Positions 51,924 through 60,607 of a stretch of DNA of 64,000 bases are shown in pieces. Source of the DNA: Planctomycetaceae bacterium (GTDB lineage Bacteria > Planctomycetota > Phycisphaerae > Phycisphaerales > SM1A02); NCBI GenBank assembly GCA_947490615.1, contig CANLHK010000002.1:1-64000 (forward strand). The letters are read 5' to 3'. The notes under the pieces are model-generated. The model had not been told where the DNA came from. It made no database searches and worked only from the letters and a program-made list of their open reading frames with translations. Position 1 is the stretch's first letter. Each line of letters begins with the position of its first letter. The position numbers and the translations under genes are program-made.

Positions 51924-53120
51924 ATGCTCTACTACCTGACGACCGCCTTCGAAGGCTGGCTTGGCGACAGCGTGTACTGGGTGATCCAAATATTCACCCA
52001 GGTGCATTTCCGCGCGTTCGCTGCCCTGATCTTCTCCTTCCTCATGGTGATGGCGTTCGCGCCACGCACCATCGCTCGATTGCGAGCACTCAAGGTTGGC
52101 GATCATCCTGAGTTCTACAACGCCGATCTCAACACGCTCAACCAAGGGAAGAAGGACACGCCCACGATGGGCGGGATCATGATCTGCGCGGCGATCATCG
52201 CCTCAGTCGTGCTCTTTGCCGACATCGTGAGCTCGCGCTATGTCCATCTGTCGCTCCTCATTCTGCTCTGGCTTGCGGGGGTCGGGCTCTTCGACGATTG
52301 GCTGAAGCTTACCGCGAGTCGTCGCGCTGCAGGAACGCGCGAAGGGCTCTTTGCCTGGGAGAAACTGCTCTTTCAGTTTGGTGGAGCCGTTCTGGTGGCG
52401 TTCTCGCTCTACGGCGTTTCGTCGGCGGCGTCCGACCCTTCAGCGATCAGCCTGAACTGGCCCTTCCAACGGACCTACGAGCCACAGAAGTTTGAGGAGA
52501 TCAAGACCGCCGCGAATGTGGTGCTCAATCCGAATCTCCTCATCCTCCCGCTCTGGGGCTTTCTGATTCTCGGCACGCTCTTCATGATGCTCACGACCAA
52601 CGCCGTGAACATCGCGGACGGGATGGATGGACTCGCGGCTGGAACCATGGCCATCGCCAGCATCGTGATCATGGTCCTGTGCTTCATCGCGAGCAGCCGC
52701 GATCTCTCGCTGTTGCTGCTGGTTCCCTATGTGCCTGGCTCAACCGAGCTCATCGTCGTCAGCGGCGCGATGGCGGGTTCCTGTCTTGGCTTCCTCTGGT
52801 TCAACTGCAATCCCGCGCGGGTCTTCATGGGTGACACGGGTTCCTTGGCCCTCGGCGGATTGCTGGCGTTCATCGCTGTCGCGATTCGGCAGGAAGCACT
52901 CTTGCTCCTCATCGCGGGGATCTTCTACGCCGAAGCGGGAAGCTCGGTCCTGCAGATGGGCTACTTCAAGTGGAGTAAGGGCAAGCGGATCTTCCGCTGC
53001 GCGCCTGTGCATCACCATCTGCACCTTGGTGGTTGGAGCGAGAGCCAAGTGGTCGTGCGGTTTTGGATCATCACCGCAATCCTTGGCGCCATCGCGCTGG
53101 CCTCGATCAAGGTGCGTTGA
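51924..53120 (+). CDS. mraY: Phospho-MurNAc-pentapeptide transferase
   Basis: 398 residues with about ten helices. The Asp motifs are GLFDDWLK (paired Asp), NIADGMDGLA and MGDTGSLALGG, and the C-terminal cytoplasmic HHHLHLGGW follows. It transfers phospho-MurNAc-pentapeptide to undecaprenyl phosphate (lipid I). It is slightly longer than E. coli MraY (360), with an extra loop around residue 150-200. It sits in the murE-murF-mraY order of the classical dcw cluster, but murD does not follow. Confidence 0.96.
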   Translation: MLYYLTTAFEGWLGDSVYWVIQIFTQVHFRAFAALIFSFLMVMAFAPRTIARLRALKVGDHPEFYNADLNTLNQGKKDTPTMGGIMICAAIIASVVLFADIVSSRYVHLSLLILLWLAGVGLFDDWLKLTASRRAAGTREGLFAWEKLLFQFGGAVLVAFSLYGVSSAASDPSAISLNWPFQRTYEPQKFEEIKTAANVVLNPNLLILPLWGFLILGTLFMMLTTNAVNIADGMDGLAAGTMAIASIVIMVLCFIASSRDLSLLLLVPYVPGSTELIVVSGAMAGSCLGFLWFNCNPARVFMGDTGSLALGGLLAFIAVAIRQEALLLLIAGIFYAEAGSSVLQMGYFKWSKGKRIFRCAPVHHHLHLGGWSESQVVVRFWIITAILGAIALASIKVR

Positions 53121-53134
53121 GAGACTCAAGCGCA

Positions 53135-53140
53135 TACCCT
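53135..53140 (+). promoter_or_regulatory. TACCCT, candidate -10 of the PBP-rodA-rsmG unit
   Basis: TACCCT, then 7 nt, then ATG at 53148. It allows transcription of the penicillin-binding protein independent of mraY. Confidence 0.45.
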
Positions 53141-53147
53141 GCCAAGC

Positions 53148-55520
53148 ATGGTCGTGAACGCAGCAGGATCAAGAACATCAGCCCCGCGCGGTGGCGGAAG
53201 TTCGCTGTCCCGATCGAACAAACGCACGGCGTGGCTGGGCGTGCTCGTCTGCCTCGGACTCACGATGTTGTTTCTCCAAGTCGTGCGGCTCTCGGTCGCC
53301 GAGCATGAAGTACATCGACGGAGCGTCGAACAATATCTCAGCGTGAGTGCGTGGCTGCCTGCGTCGCGCGGGTCAATCCGCGATCGCAACGGTGTGGTCC
53401 TCGCCTCCGATCGAACCGCGTGGAATGTGCTGTTGCAGTACGACGCCATCGACGGAAGTTGGGTGCGCAGGAAGGCGCGTCGCGCGGCGCTCGAGCAAGT
53501 CGGACGCGAAGCGTGGACGGAGCTTTCTCCTGACGAGCGCGACGCCGAGATCGACCGAAGCGAAGCCGCGTTTGAACTGGTCCTCGACGAACGCGTGCTG
53601 CAACCGATCATGAAGGCGGGTCAGCTCACACGCGACGAACTCATCGCGCGTCTGAGCGCCATCATGACGCGGGTCGAACGACAGGCGACCGACTACCGTG
53701 AGTTGCGCCGCGGCGCGCTGCGGCGAAAGTACGGCGGCGACGCGCCGATTGCCGTGATCGAGAAAGAGCGCGCGCCCTCGCAACTCGATGCGCATGTGAT
53801 CCTTGAGGGAATCGAGCCCGAGGTCGCGTTTGCGTTTCAGCAGCTCGCTGTGGAGTTCCCTGGCGCTGTGGCGGTCGAGCCATCGACGCGCCGCATTCGA
53901 CCCTTCGACACGGTACAGACCACCATCTCTCGCTCGCAGTTTCCTTCACCCGCGCGTTCGAGCCGAGGCGTGGAACTCACGCTCGATGGTGTGGCCGATC
54001 ACATCGTGGGCTATCTGCGCGAGGTCTACGCCGAAGATGTGGCGGCGCGTCCGTTTCTTCGCGGCGCAGGACAGACCGAGGACCTCAAGGGATACCGCGA
54101 TGGACATGATCACATCGGATCGCGCGGAGCGGAGCGCACCGCTGAAGAGATTCTGCGTGGCACGCGAGGCAGGGTCACGAGCGATCTCAAGAGTCTCGAA
54201 GAACAGCGCATCGAAGCGATCGCGGGACTCGACATTGATCTCACCATCGACATTGAGTTGCAGACACGCCTGCATGGGTTGCTCATGCCCGAAGTCGGTC
54301 TCGCGCGCGTCGAGCAGTATCAGATTGGTTGGGACAAAGAAGGCAATCCGAAGCACGGACCGCTGCCAGTCGGAACCGAACTCAAAGGCGCGATTGTCGT
54401 GCTCGATGTGGCCACGGGAGAGATTCTCGCAGCAGTGAGCTCACCCACACTCGCGGATGGTCGGGCGATGACCAAGGATGATCGCGCGCGCGAACTGCCC
54501 TCGATGTTTCGTCCGTTTGAGGGCACCTATCCGCCAGGATCGATCTTGAAACCATTGGTGTTGTGCGCCGCGGCGGCAGAAGGCGTTCTGCAGCCAGGAG
54601 AGCTCATCGAATGCAAAGGGCACTTCTTTCCTGAGCGCGATGACATGTTGCGCTGCCATGTCTTTCGTCCCACGGAAGGACGCACCGCCACGCACGGACC
54701 GCTCGAAGCGTCGGGTGCGCTGGCGCGCAGTTGCAACATCTTTTTCTACACGCTGGCTGATCGGATCGGTGTCGATCGATTGGTTCCGTGGCTGCGAAAA
54801 TTTGGGCTGGGCGCGTATCCCGATGCGGGCCTTGCCTATGAGCGCCACGAAGTGACGACGGTTGATGGTGTGGCGCAACAGAGCACCAAGGTCTTTGGTG
54901 AGGCGCGCGGATCGGTGCCCGACACGACTGCGACAGGAGCGCGTGCAGCCAAGCGCGATCGCGTGTCCGAAGCGCTTCTTGGAATCGGACAGGGCACGCT
55001 GACTTGGACTCCACTGCAAGCTGCGCAGTCCTACGCGACCTTGGCGCGCGGCGGCGTGGTGATTCCGCCGACGATCTTCAAGCTCATGGTTCAAGAGCGG
55101 GCTGCAGTCGATCTGCACATTCCCGCGTGGGCGCTCGCGGAATGCCGCGCAGGATTGCGGGACTCAGTCGGCGCGGGATTTGGCAGCAGTCATCACATCA
55201 CGCTGCAGGACGGCACGCGTGAGCGGCTGTTTGATATCCCTGGTGCGCAGATCTGGGGAAAGACGGGCACCGCGACAGCACCTCCGTTGAAGGTCGATCC
55301 TGATGGCGATGGAGTCTTCGAGCGCGTGCAGACCGATCATGCCTGGTGGGTTGGCTTTGTCGGAGGCGAGGATGGGGTGCCGCGTTGCTCGATTGCGGTC
55401 ATTCTTGAGAACGGTGGTTCGGGTGGCAAAGTCGCTGGACCGATCGCGGAAGAGGTCATCCGCGCGTTGGTGGATCGCGGCACGCTGAGGCCGAGTTCTG
55501 CACGAGATCGGCCTCGTTGA
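53148..55520 (+). CDS. Class B penicillin-binding protein (PBP2-like transpeptidase)
   Basis: 790 residues. A single N-terminal helix (about 28-48) is followed by the dimerisation-domain motif SRGSIRDRNG (about 72-81), an enlarged N-terminal non-penicillin-binding region, and a transpeptidase domain with SxxK at S465-I-L-K468, SCN (RSCNIFFYTLADRIG) and K705-T-G (WGKTGTATA). All catalytic motifs are intact. It is longer than E. coli PBP2 or PBP3 (about 600-630), with inserts between residues 100 and 400. The next gene is a RodA-type partner, which supports a PBP2 (elongation) role, though an FtsI role cannot be excluded. Confidence 0.9.
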   Translation: MVVNAAGSRTSAPRGGGSSLSRSNKRTAWLGVLVCLGLTMLFLQVVRLSVAEHEVHRRSVEQYLSVSAWLPASRGSIRDRNGVVLASDRTAWNVLLQYDAIDGSWVRRKARRAALEQVGREAWTELSPDERDAEIDRSEAAFELVLDERVLQPIMKAGQLTRDELIARLSAIMTRVERQATDYRELRRGALRRKYGGDAPIAVIEKERAPSQLDAHVILEGIEPEVAFAFQQLAVEFPGAVAVEPSTRRIRPFDTVQTTISRSQFPSPARSSRGVELTLDGVADHIVGYLREVYAEDVAARPFLRGAGQTEDLKGYRDGHDHIGSRGAERTAEEILRGTRGRVTSDLKSLEEQRIEAIAGLDIDLTIDIELQTRLHGLLMPEVGLARVEQYQIGWDKEGNPKHGPLPVGTELKGAIVVLDVATGEILAAVSSPTLADGRAMTKDDRARELPSMFRPFEGTYPPGSILKPLVLCAAAAEGVLQPGELIECKGHFFPERDDMLRCHVFRPTEGRTATHGPLEASGALARSCNIFFYTLADRIGVDRLVPWLRKFGLGAYPDAGLAYERHEVTTVDGVAQQSTKVFGEARGSVPDTTATGARAAKRDRVSEALLGIGQGTLTWTPLQAAQSYATLARGGVVIPPTIFKLMVQERAAVDLHIPAWALAECRAGLRDSVGAGFGSSHHITLQDGTRERLFDIPGAQIWGKTGTATAPPLKVDPDGDGVFERVQTDHAWWVGFVGGEDGVPRCSIAVILENGGSGGKVAGPIAEEVIRALVDRGTLRPSSARDRPR

Positions 55521-56701
55521 TGCGCTCGGGGTACACGGCGTCACGGCTCTACAGCGGCACCGATGCCACGATGCGACTCGGGCTGCGCCTCGCAACACCT
55601 GCGTGGTTGTGCGTCGCTGCAGCACTGCTGCTCTCGTTGATGGGCATCGTGGCCATCGGCACGACACGCCCTGAACTCGCTGCGCGCCAAGGGATTTTTC
55701 TCATGGTGGGACTGGCCGCGGCGTTCATCGCCTGCGTCGTTCCGCCGCGGGCACAGCGCGTTCTGTGTTGGTCGGTGTTGGCGGTCGCCCTCGCGCTCTT
55801 AGTGTTTGTCCTTCTTCCCTTCGTGCCGCGCTCACTGGTCACGCCGCGCAACGGCGCTCGCGCGTGGATCAACATGGGAGCGGCCGACTTTCAGCCGTCA
55901 GAGTTGGCGAAGATCGCCTTCATTCTCTGCCTGTCGCAGTGGTATTCGTTGCAAGGAAGCCCACGCACCATCGCCGCACTCGTTGTTCCGAGTTGCATCG
56001 CTGCGGTGCTGGTGGGCTTGATCGTGAAGGAGCCCGATCTCGGAAGTGCGCTTCTGTTCGCCCCGACATTTCTGGGGATCACCATTGTGGCGGGGGTCCG
56101 CATGCGCGCCGTGTGGCTTGCGATCGTTGCGGCGGCCATCGTCGCGCCACTCGGGTACTTCCTAGTCTTGAAGCCTTACCAACAGGCGCGGATCGATGCG
56201 ATCGTTGCCCAGGTCCAGGGTGATGATCGATTTGAGAGCGGCATCGGATTCCAGGGCTGGCGCGCCATGCGCCTCGTCGGTGCTGGCGGGGTGTTCGGGA
56301 ACGACCGCGAGCGCGCCAAGGCGCTCATCGAGTTCAATCGCCTGCCCGAGGAACACAACGACATGGTCTTTGCCGTGGTTGCCTGTCGGTTTGGGCTCGT
56401 CGGAGCGGGCACGGCACTCTTGGCCTACGGAGCCTTTGCCTTTGGAGCTTTCTCGATGGCGATGTTGGCGCGCGATGGATTCACGAAACTCGTCGCGGTC
56501 GGGATTGGTTCGCTCCTCATGGCGCAGATGACGGTGAACATCGGCATGACGATTGGACTGCTTCCCATCACAGGCGTTACGCTGCCCTTTGTGAGTTACG
56601 GAGGCAGTTCATTGCTCTCATGCTGGGTTCTAACGGGGCTTCTCGTTGGGATCGGTATTCGCCCACCAACCGGTGGCGAGAAGGATCCTTTCGATGGGTG
56701 A
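55520..56701 (+). CDS. RodA/FtsW-family SEDS glycosyltransferase
   Basis: 393 residues with about ten helices. SEDS landmarks are NGARAWINMGAADFQPSELAKIAFIL, VKEPDLGSALLFAP (with the essential Asp), RLPEEHNDMVFAV and the C-terminal LPFVSYGGSSLLS. It polymerises lipid II into glycan strands with the cognate class B PBP encoded immediately before; the ATG shares one base with the PBP stop (TGATG). I favour RodA because of PBP2 pairing, but an FtsW assignment is possible. Confidence 0.9.
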   Translation: MRSGYTASRLYSGTDATMRLGLRLATPAWLCVAAALLLSLMGIVAIGTTRPELAARQGIFLMVGLAAAFIACVVPPRAQRVLCWSVLAVALALLVFVLLPFVPRSLVTPRNGARAWINMGAADFQPSELAKIAFILCLSQWYSLQGSPRTIAALVVPSCIAAVLVGLIVKEPDLGSALLFAPTFLGITIVAGVRMRAVWLAIVAAAIVAPLGYFLVLKPYQQARIDAIVAQVQGDDRFESGIGFQGWRAMRLVGAGGVFGNDRERAKALIEFNRLPEEHNDMVFAVVACRFGLVGAGTALLAYGAFAFGAFSMAMLARDGFTKLVAVGIGSLLMAQMTVNIGMTIGLLPITGVTLPFVSYGGSSLLSCWVLTGLLVGIGIRPPTGGEKDPFDG

Positions 56702-57455
56702 TGCCAAACGATCAGGCGGCGAGAAGCCTGACGCCTCCGCGCGCGAAGCCGAGTTGTCCCGTTGGCTCGCCTTTGATCCTGAGCCAGAGCCGATTCCATG
56801 CGATCCCGCGGCGCGCGCCATGCTGACGGAGCTCGGGATTGAACTCGAGCCACGCGAAGAAGCGTTGCTGGCGCGCTACCTCGGCATGCTCTTCTTCGCC
56901 AACGAGCGATTCAATCTCACGCGGATCGACCCTGAGAGCGCGTGGACGCGGCATGTCGTGGATTGCATGACGCTGTTGGCACCGATGGCCTCGATCGAGC
57001 AGCTCACGCGCGCCATCGATGTGGGGTCGGGCGGAGGACTTCCTGGAATTCCTCTGGCGATTGCGCGCGGTGAGATTCGTTGGACGCTTCTCGAAGCCAC
57101 GGGGAAGAAGGCGAAGTTCCTCGAAGCAGTCGTGCGTCGACTCGGGCTGACCAATGTCACCGTCTTGAACGCGCGCGCGGAAGATGTGGCGCGAACGCCG
57201 TTGCGCGAGTCGTTTGATTTGACGACCTCACGCGCCGTCGGCGGGTTGGCTGATCTTGCGATGTATTCCATTCCGCTCCTGCGTATCGGCGGGATCATGC
57301 TCGCCATCAAGGGCGATCGCGCGGGAGAAGAGATTGCTTCCGCCAAGCAGCCGCTCTATGAGTTGCACGCCAATGTTGTCGGCGAGCTCAAGGGCCCGAC
57401 CAACACGGTCGTGGCGATTGAGAAGACGCGGAAGACTCCAGCGAAGTTTCCGTGA
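56694..57455 (+). CDS. rsmG: 16S rRNA (guanine-527 N7)-methyltransferase
   Basis: 253 residues, RsmG/GidB. An N-terminal helical region includes MLFFANERFNLTRID; the SAM site is AIDVGSGGGLPGIPLAI, followed by LLEATGKKAKFLEAV, NARAEDVAR and TSRAVGGLADLA. It methylates G527 of 16S rRNA; loss gives low-level streptomycin resistance in other bacteria. The start ATG 56694 overlaps the end of the SEDS gene by 8 nt. It is convergent with the next gene, 18 nt apart. Confidence 0.93.
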   Translation: MGDAKRSGGEKPDASAREAELSRWLAFDPEPEPIPCDPAARAMLTELGIELEPREEALLARYLGMLFFANERFNLTRIDPESAWTRHVVDCMTLLAPMASIEQLTRAIDVGSGGGLPGIPLAIARGEIRWTLLEATGKKAKFLEAVVRRLGLTNVTVLNARAEDVARTPLRESFDLTTSRAVGGLADLAMYSIPLLRIGGIMLAIKGDRAGEEIASAKQPLYELHANVVGELKGPTNTVVAIEKTRKTPAKFP

Positions 57456-57473
57456 GGCGCTGACTGCAAGGCG

Positions 57474-59369
57474 TTAGCGCGCGTCCCACTCCTGCAACAG
57501 TCGCGCGAGATCTTCGCAACTGATGACACCATCGTCATCGAGGTCGGCCGCGTGCGGAGTCACCTTGGGAATGCCCCACGCGTCGAGGAGCAGCACGAGA
57601 TCGCGCGCGTTGACCAACGCGTCGTTGTCCAGATCCGCTCGCGCGTGCGCAAGGGCCGCTTCGAAGAGGGGCGCGTCGTGCGCATCAAGCAGGAGATCAC
57701 CATTGAAGTCGTGTCGCGCGCACGGTGAACCAGGCCGCGGCGCTGCACCGATCAGGATGCACTCGTCAAGTGACGCGCGATCAAGCGCGTCTAAGTGGCC
57801 GTCGCGGTTTCCATCGCCGAGAAGTGACGGATGCACCACGAGGTAGGCGCCAGGATTCAGCGCATCAAGCTCGCGCACCGCGCCATCGGGAAAGTACACC
57901 GTCGCCATCGTGGCTCCACCCGAAGCACCGCCGAGACCAAAGTGCGCTTCGAGCGAACTCTGCCCGAGGTAACCGACACCGCCAGCTTGGACTTCACGCA
58001 GGAGAGTTCGCGTGCCGACGACCAACTCGATGCGAGCGCCGATGGCATCGCGATTTTGAGCGGCTCCTTCGAGTCGCACGCGCACGCTCTGACCTGCGTC
58101 GCCCGCGTGGTTCAGGTAGAGCAGGAGCTTGCTTCCAAGCCCAAGGCTCACAAGATCGAGGTCGCCGTCCCGATCAAGATCGGCGGCCGCGGTGGAGTAG
58201 TTCCACTGCGAGGGGACTCCGCTCGCGCCGCCAGCGTTTAGGACGAGGAGCGCAGGAGGCGTTCCATCATTCAGCCACAGCGCATTGGGACTGCCTTGGT
58301 GGTTCACGAAGAGATCGAGGTATCCGTTGTGGTCGAGATCCGCGAAGAGCGCGCCCCAGCCCGTGTTGAGATCTTCAACTCCCCAGAGCGTCTCGGCGCG
58401 CGTGAACCCAGACGCGCCGTTCCCGAGCAGGAGCGGGTTCACTCCGTAGACCGGCGCGTTGGGAGCGGGGATGTTGGTGACGAGAAAATCCGCCGTGCCG
58501 TTGCCGTCAAAGTCCCCACAAGCGACACCCATGGAGAAACATGCGACGGCAGCCGCGTTTCCTGCGCTGACATCGGTGAAGTGACCGCTTCCATCGTTGA
58601 GCCAGAGTTGGTTCGCGGCGAAGAAGGGCGCAAGGTGGCCGCGATCATTGGAGACATAGAGATCTTGATCGCCGTCCTTGTCGAGGTCGCTAAAGATCCC
58701 AAGAAAGGTGCGCGCAGGACGATTCATCGTGAGCGCGGGCGCGAGATCCACGAGCACGCCGCCATCATTTCGAAGCAGCCGATTGCGCTCGAGCAACGAC
58801 GGCGCGTTTGGAATCGTGTAGGTCGCGAGATAGAAATCGAGGTCGCCATCGCGATCGATGTCGGCGAGTGAGACGGCCTTGGAGGTCGTCGGCGAACCAA
58901 ATGCGCCATCAAGCGCGTGCGGGACGAAGTGCAATGCACCTGTGTTCTGGAAGACCCGAACTGCATGGTGCACTTGGGTCACGATGAGTTCGGGGAGACC
59001 GTCACCCGTGAGATCCGCGACCGCCAATGCCGACGCAGCGCTCAAGATCGGAAGCCCGCTTGTCAGGCCAACATCGCTGAAGAAGCCGCTCCCGTTGTTG
59101 GTGAAGAGTCCAATGCGGCCGTCGAGTGCGCCGAGCGCGATTACATCGTCATCGCCGTCGGCGTCGAGATCCGCGCAGGCAACGCCAAACCCGTAAAGGC
59201 CGCTGCTCTGCGGGGAGCTTTGCACGACATAGTTGATCCCCCTCGTATTCGACTCTTCGGTGAACGGCGGGAACCCGCCAGCTTCTGCGGAAGCGAGGCT
59301 CCCAAGCCAAAGCGCGAGGCAGCGAGGGCAGGGGCCGACCTGGCTGTGGAAGACCCCGTGTCTCGGCAT
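57474..59369 (-). CDS. Secreted VCBS/FG-GAP repeat protein with ASPIC/UnbV domain and dockerin-like tail
   Basis: 631 residues. After a short signal-like N-terminus come repeated FG-GAP/VCBS blades (DLDADGDDDVIA, DIDRDGDLDFYL, DLDKDGDQDLYV, DFDGNGTADFLV, DLDHNGYLDLFV, DLDRDGDLDLVS), each a calcium-binding loop of a beta-propeller. Next is an ASPIC/UnbV domain (about 425-505) with GARIELVVG and VQAGGVGYLGQSSLEAHFGLG. The C-terminus (about 510-631) has several dockerin-like Asp loops, with LLLDAWGIP and LARLLQEW. Likely extracellular, role unknown. TAGGTT exactly 6 nt before the ATG at 59369 marks the start. Confidence 0.86.
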   Translation of the reverse strand: MPRHGVFHSQVGPCPRCLALWLGSLASAEAGGFPPFTEESNTRGINYVVQSSPQSSGLYGFGVACADLDADGDDDVIALGALDGRIGLFTNNGSGFFSDVGLTSGLPILSAASALAVADLTGDGLPELIVTQVHHAVRVFQNTGALHFVPHALDGAFGSPTTSKAVSLADIDRDGDLDFYLATYTIPNAPSLLERNRLLRNDGGVLVDLAPALTMNRPARTFLGIFSDLDKDGDQDLYVSNDRGHLAPFFAANQLWLNDGSGHFTDVSAGNAAAVACFSMGVACGDFDGNGTADFLVTNIPAPNAPVYGVNPLLLGNGASGFTRAETLWGVEDLNTGWGALFADLDHNGYLDLFVNHQGSPNALWLNDGTPPALLVLNAGGASGVPSQWNYSTAAADLDRDGDLDLVSLGLGSKLLLYLNHAGDAGQSVRVRLEGAAQNRDAIGARIELVVGTRTLLREVQAGGVGYLGQSSLEAHFGLGGASGGATMATVYFPDGAVRELDALNPGAYLVVHPSLLGDGNRDGHLDALDRASLDECILIGAAPRPGSPCARHDFNGDLLLDAHDAPLFEAALAHARADLDNDALVNARDLVLLLDAWGIPKVTPHAADLDDDGVISCEDLARLLQEWDAR

Positions 59370-59375
59370 CCAGTC

Positions 59376-59381
59376 AACCTA
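59376..59381 (-). promoter_or_regulatory. TAGGTT, candidate -10 of the VCBS gene (leaderless)
   Basis: TAGGTT, then 6 nt, then ATG at 59369, on the minus strand. Confidence 0.47.
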
Positions 59382-59405
59382 CACCTCGTCGAGGTGAACG
59401 CAATC

Positions 59406-59843
59406 CTAAAGCGACTTGAATTCGTCGACGGTGCGTCGAACGCGCTCACTTGCTTCCAGCGCATAGATGCCACCGAGAAGACCAAGCTGCTGCGGAAGAT
59501 CGGTGAGGAGGAGGGCTTGGCCTGCGTCGAGGTCGACGAGTGCGATCGAAAACCGCAGCGTGCTGCCAACCCCACTGAGCTCTGCGGTTTTTTCCTGAGC
59601 CGTGGTCGTCAGAGCGCCGCGGACGGTCATCCGCTGCGAGATTTGCTCAGGCGTGTCGAGCGTTGAGATCACTTCGCCAGCAATGGAATCACCGCGGGTC
59701 TGCCAGAGCCGCAGCGCGAGCGCACCGCGGGCACCGACGCGCCAACGCGCCAAGAGGAGCGTTGAGAGGAGCGTTGACTCGGGTTGGTCGAAGGGCTCGA
59801 TGGCGTCCACAGCGCCGAGCTCTCGTGGGGCGAGCTTGGTCAT
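59406..59843 (-). CDS. Hypothetical protein coupled to a GbsR-type regulator
   Basis: 145 residues, not recognised. It looks like a soluble alpha/beta protein with no signal peptide; beta-rich middle (ALALRLWQT, then LRFSIALVDLDAGQALLL) and a helical end (VRRTVDEFKSL). The ATG at 59843 overlaps the regulator stop by 4 nt (ATGA), so the two proteins are made together. Partner, sensor or target roles are all possible. It is followed after 36 nt by the VCBS gene, which has its own candidate promoter. Confidence 0.65.
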   Translation of the reverse strand: MTKLAPRELGAVDAIEPFDQPESTLLSTLLLARWRVGARGALALRLWQTRGDSIAGEVISTLDTPEQISQRMTVRGALTTTAQEKTAELSGVGSTLRFSIALVDLDAGQALLLTDLPQQLGLLGGIYALEASERVRRTVDEFKSL

Positions 59844-60445
59844 GAGACGCTCCCAAGAACGCGGGAGAGCAGCTTCGACGCACGCTCGATGCCTTTGCCT
59901 GACTTCGAAATGGTGTTGGCGAGCCCGTCGAAGAACTTGCAGAGCTCAAGGAGCTCGTCGATCTTCACATCGTGCTGCTTGGAGCGCTCGGACTTTCGCG
60001 TTCCCTTCTGCGCGACGCGACAGCCGCCGAGTTCTTCGATGAGCGGGTCAAACTCGCGACGCTTGCGCGCGCGCAGAATCGTGTAGAACAACTTCCAGAC
60101 ATCCTGCTCGGCTTGGTGGTATTCCCGCCGATCCGAGCGGTCCTTTAGGCGCACGCGCTGCACGAGTCCCCACTCCGCGAGTTGCTTGAGCGTGGTCGAA
60201 ACACTGCCGCGCGAGATCGAGAGTCGCTCCATGATCTCTTCGGCGGCGAGTGGCTCGCCTGCGATGAAGAGAAGCGCGTGGACTTCCGCCACGCTGCGTT
60301 GCACACCCCAGCGCGTTCCCATCTCTCCCCAAAACTCGATGAAGCGATCCTGCGCCGTGCGGATCTCGTCGATCGCGGGCAGCGCGTCATTCGTGCTGTT
60401 GCGTGCGGTAGTCGGTGTCGGGAGTGCGGCGGGGCGCGAGGCCAT
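59840..60445 (-). CDS. GbsR/MarR-family transcriptional regulator
   Basis: 201 residues. A winged helix-turn-helix (about 45-105) has EVHALLFIAGEPLAAEEIME, then SISRGSVSTTLKQLAEWGLV and a wing VRLKDRSDRREYH, the layout of GbsR-type MarR regulators. A C-terminal helical dimerisation or sensor part follows. GbsR homologues repress osmoprotectant genes in response to choline, but the signal here is unknown. It heads a two-gene unit. TAGGCT 6 nt before the ATG marks the start. Confidence 0.87.
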   Translation of the reverse strand: MASRPAALPTPTTARNSTNDALPAIDEIRTAQDRFIEFWGEMGTRWGVQRSVAEVHALLFIAGEPLAAEEIMERLSISRGSVSTTLKQLAEWGLVQRVRLKDRSDRREYHQAEQDVWKLFYTILRARKRREFDPLIEELGGCRVAQKGTRKSERSKQHDVKIDELLELCKFFDGLANTISKSGKGIERASKLLSRVLGSVS

Positions 60446-60451
60446 GGTCGG

Positions 60452-60457
60452 AGCCTA
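60452..60457 (-). promoter_or_regulatory. TAGGCT, candidate -10 of the GbsR-type gene (leaderless)
   Basis: TAGGCT, then 6 nt, then ATG at 60445, on the minus strand. Confidence 0.47.
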
Positions 60458-60547
60458 CCCAACGCTGCGATGCACGGGTGTTGCTCGAGCGCGAACTTTC
60501 AGAATCTTCTGAAAGCGATTGAACGCCAACGACTGTGTGTGCGCGGG

Positions 60548-60585
60548 AAAAGCAAAGCGGCCCCGACGCGAGGTCGGGGCCGCTT
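60548..60585 (-). terminator. Rho-independent terminator of the S8 protease gene
   Basis: A perfect 13-bp stem (60555-60567 with 60573-60585) has a 5-nt loop, followed on the minus strand by TGCTTTTCCC. Confidence 0.92.
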
Positions 60586-60607
60586 GGAAAGAACTGATGT
60601 TCTTGAC

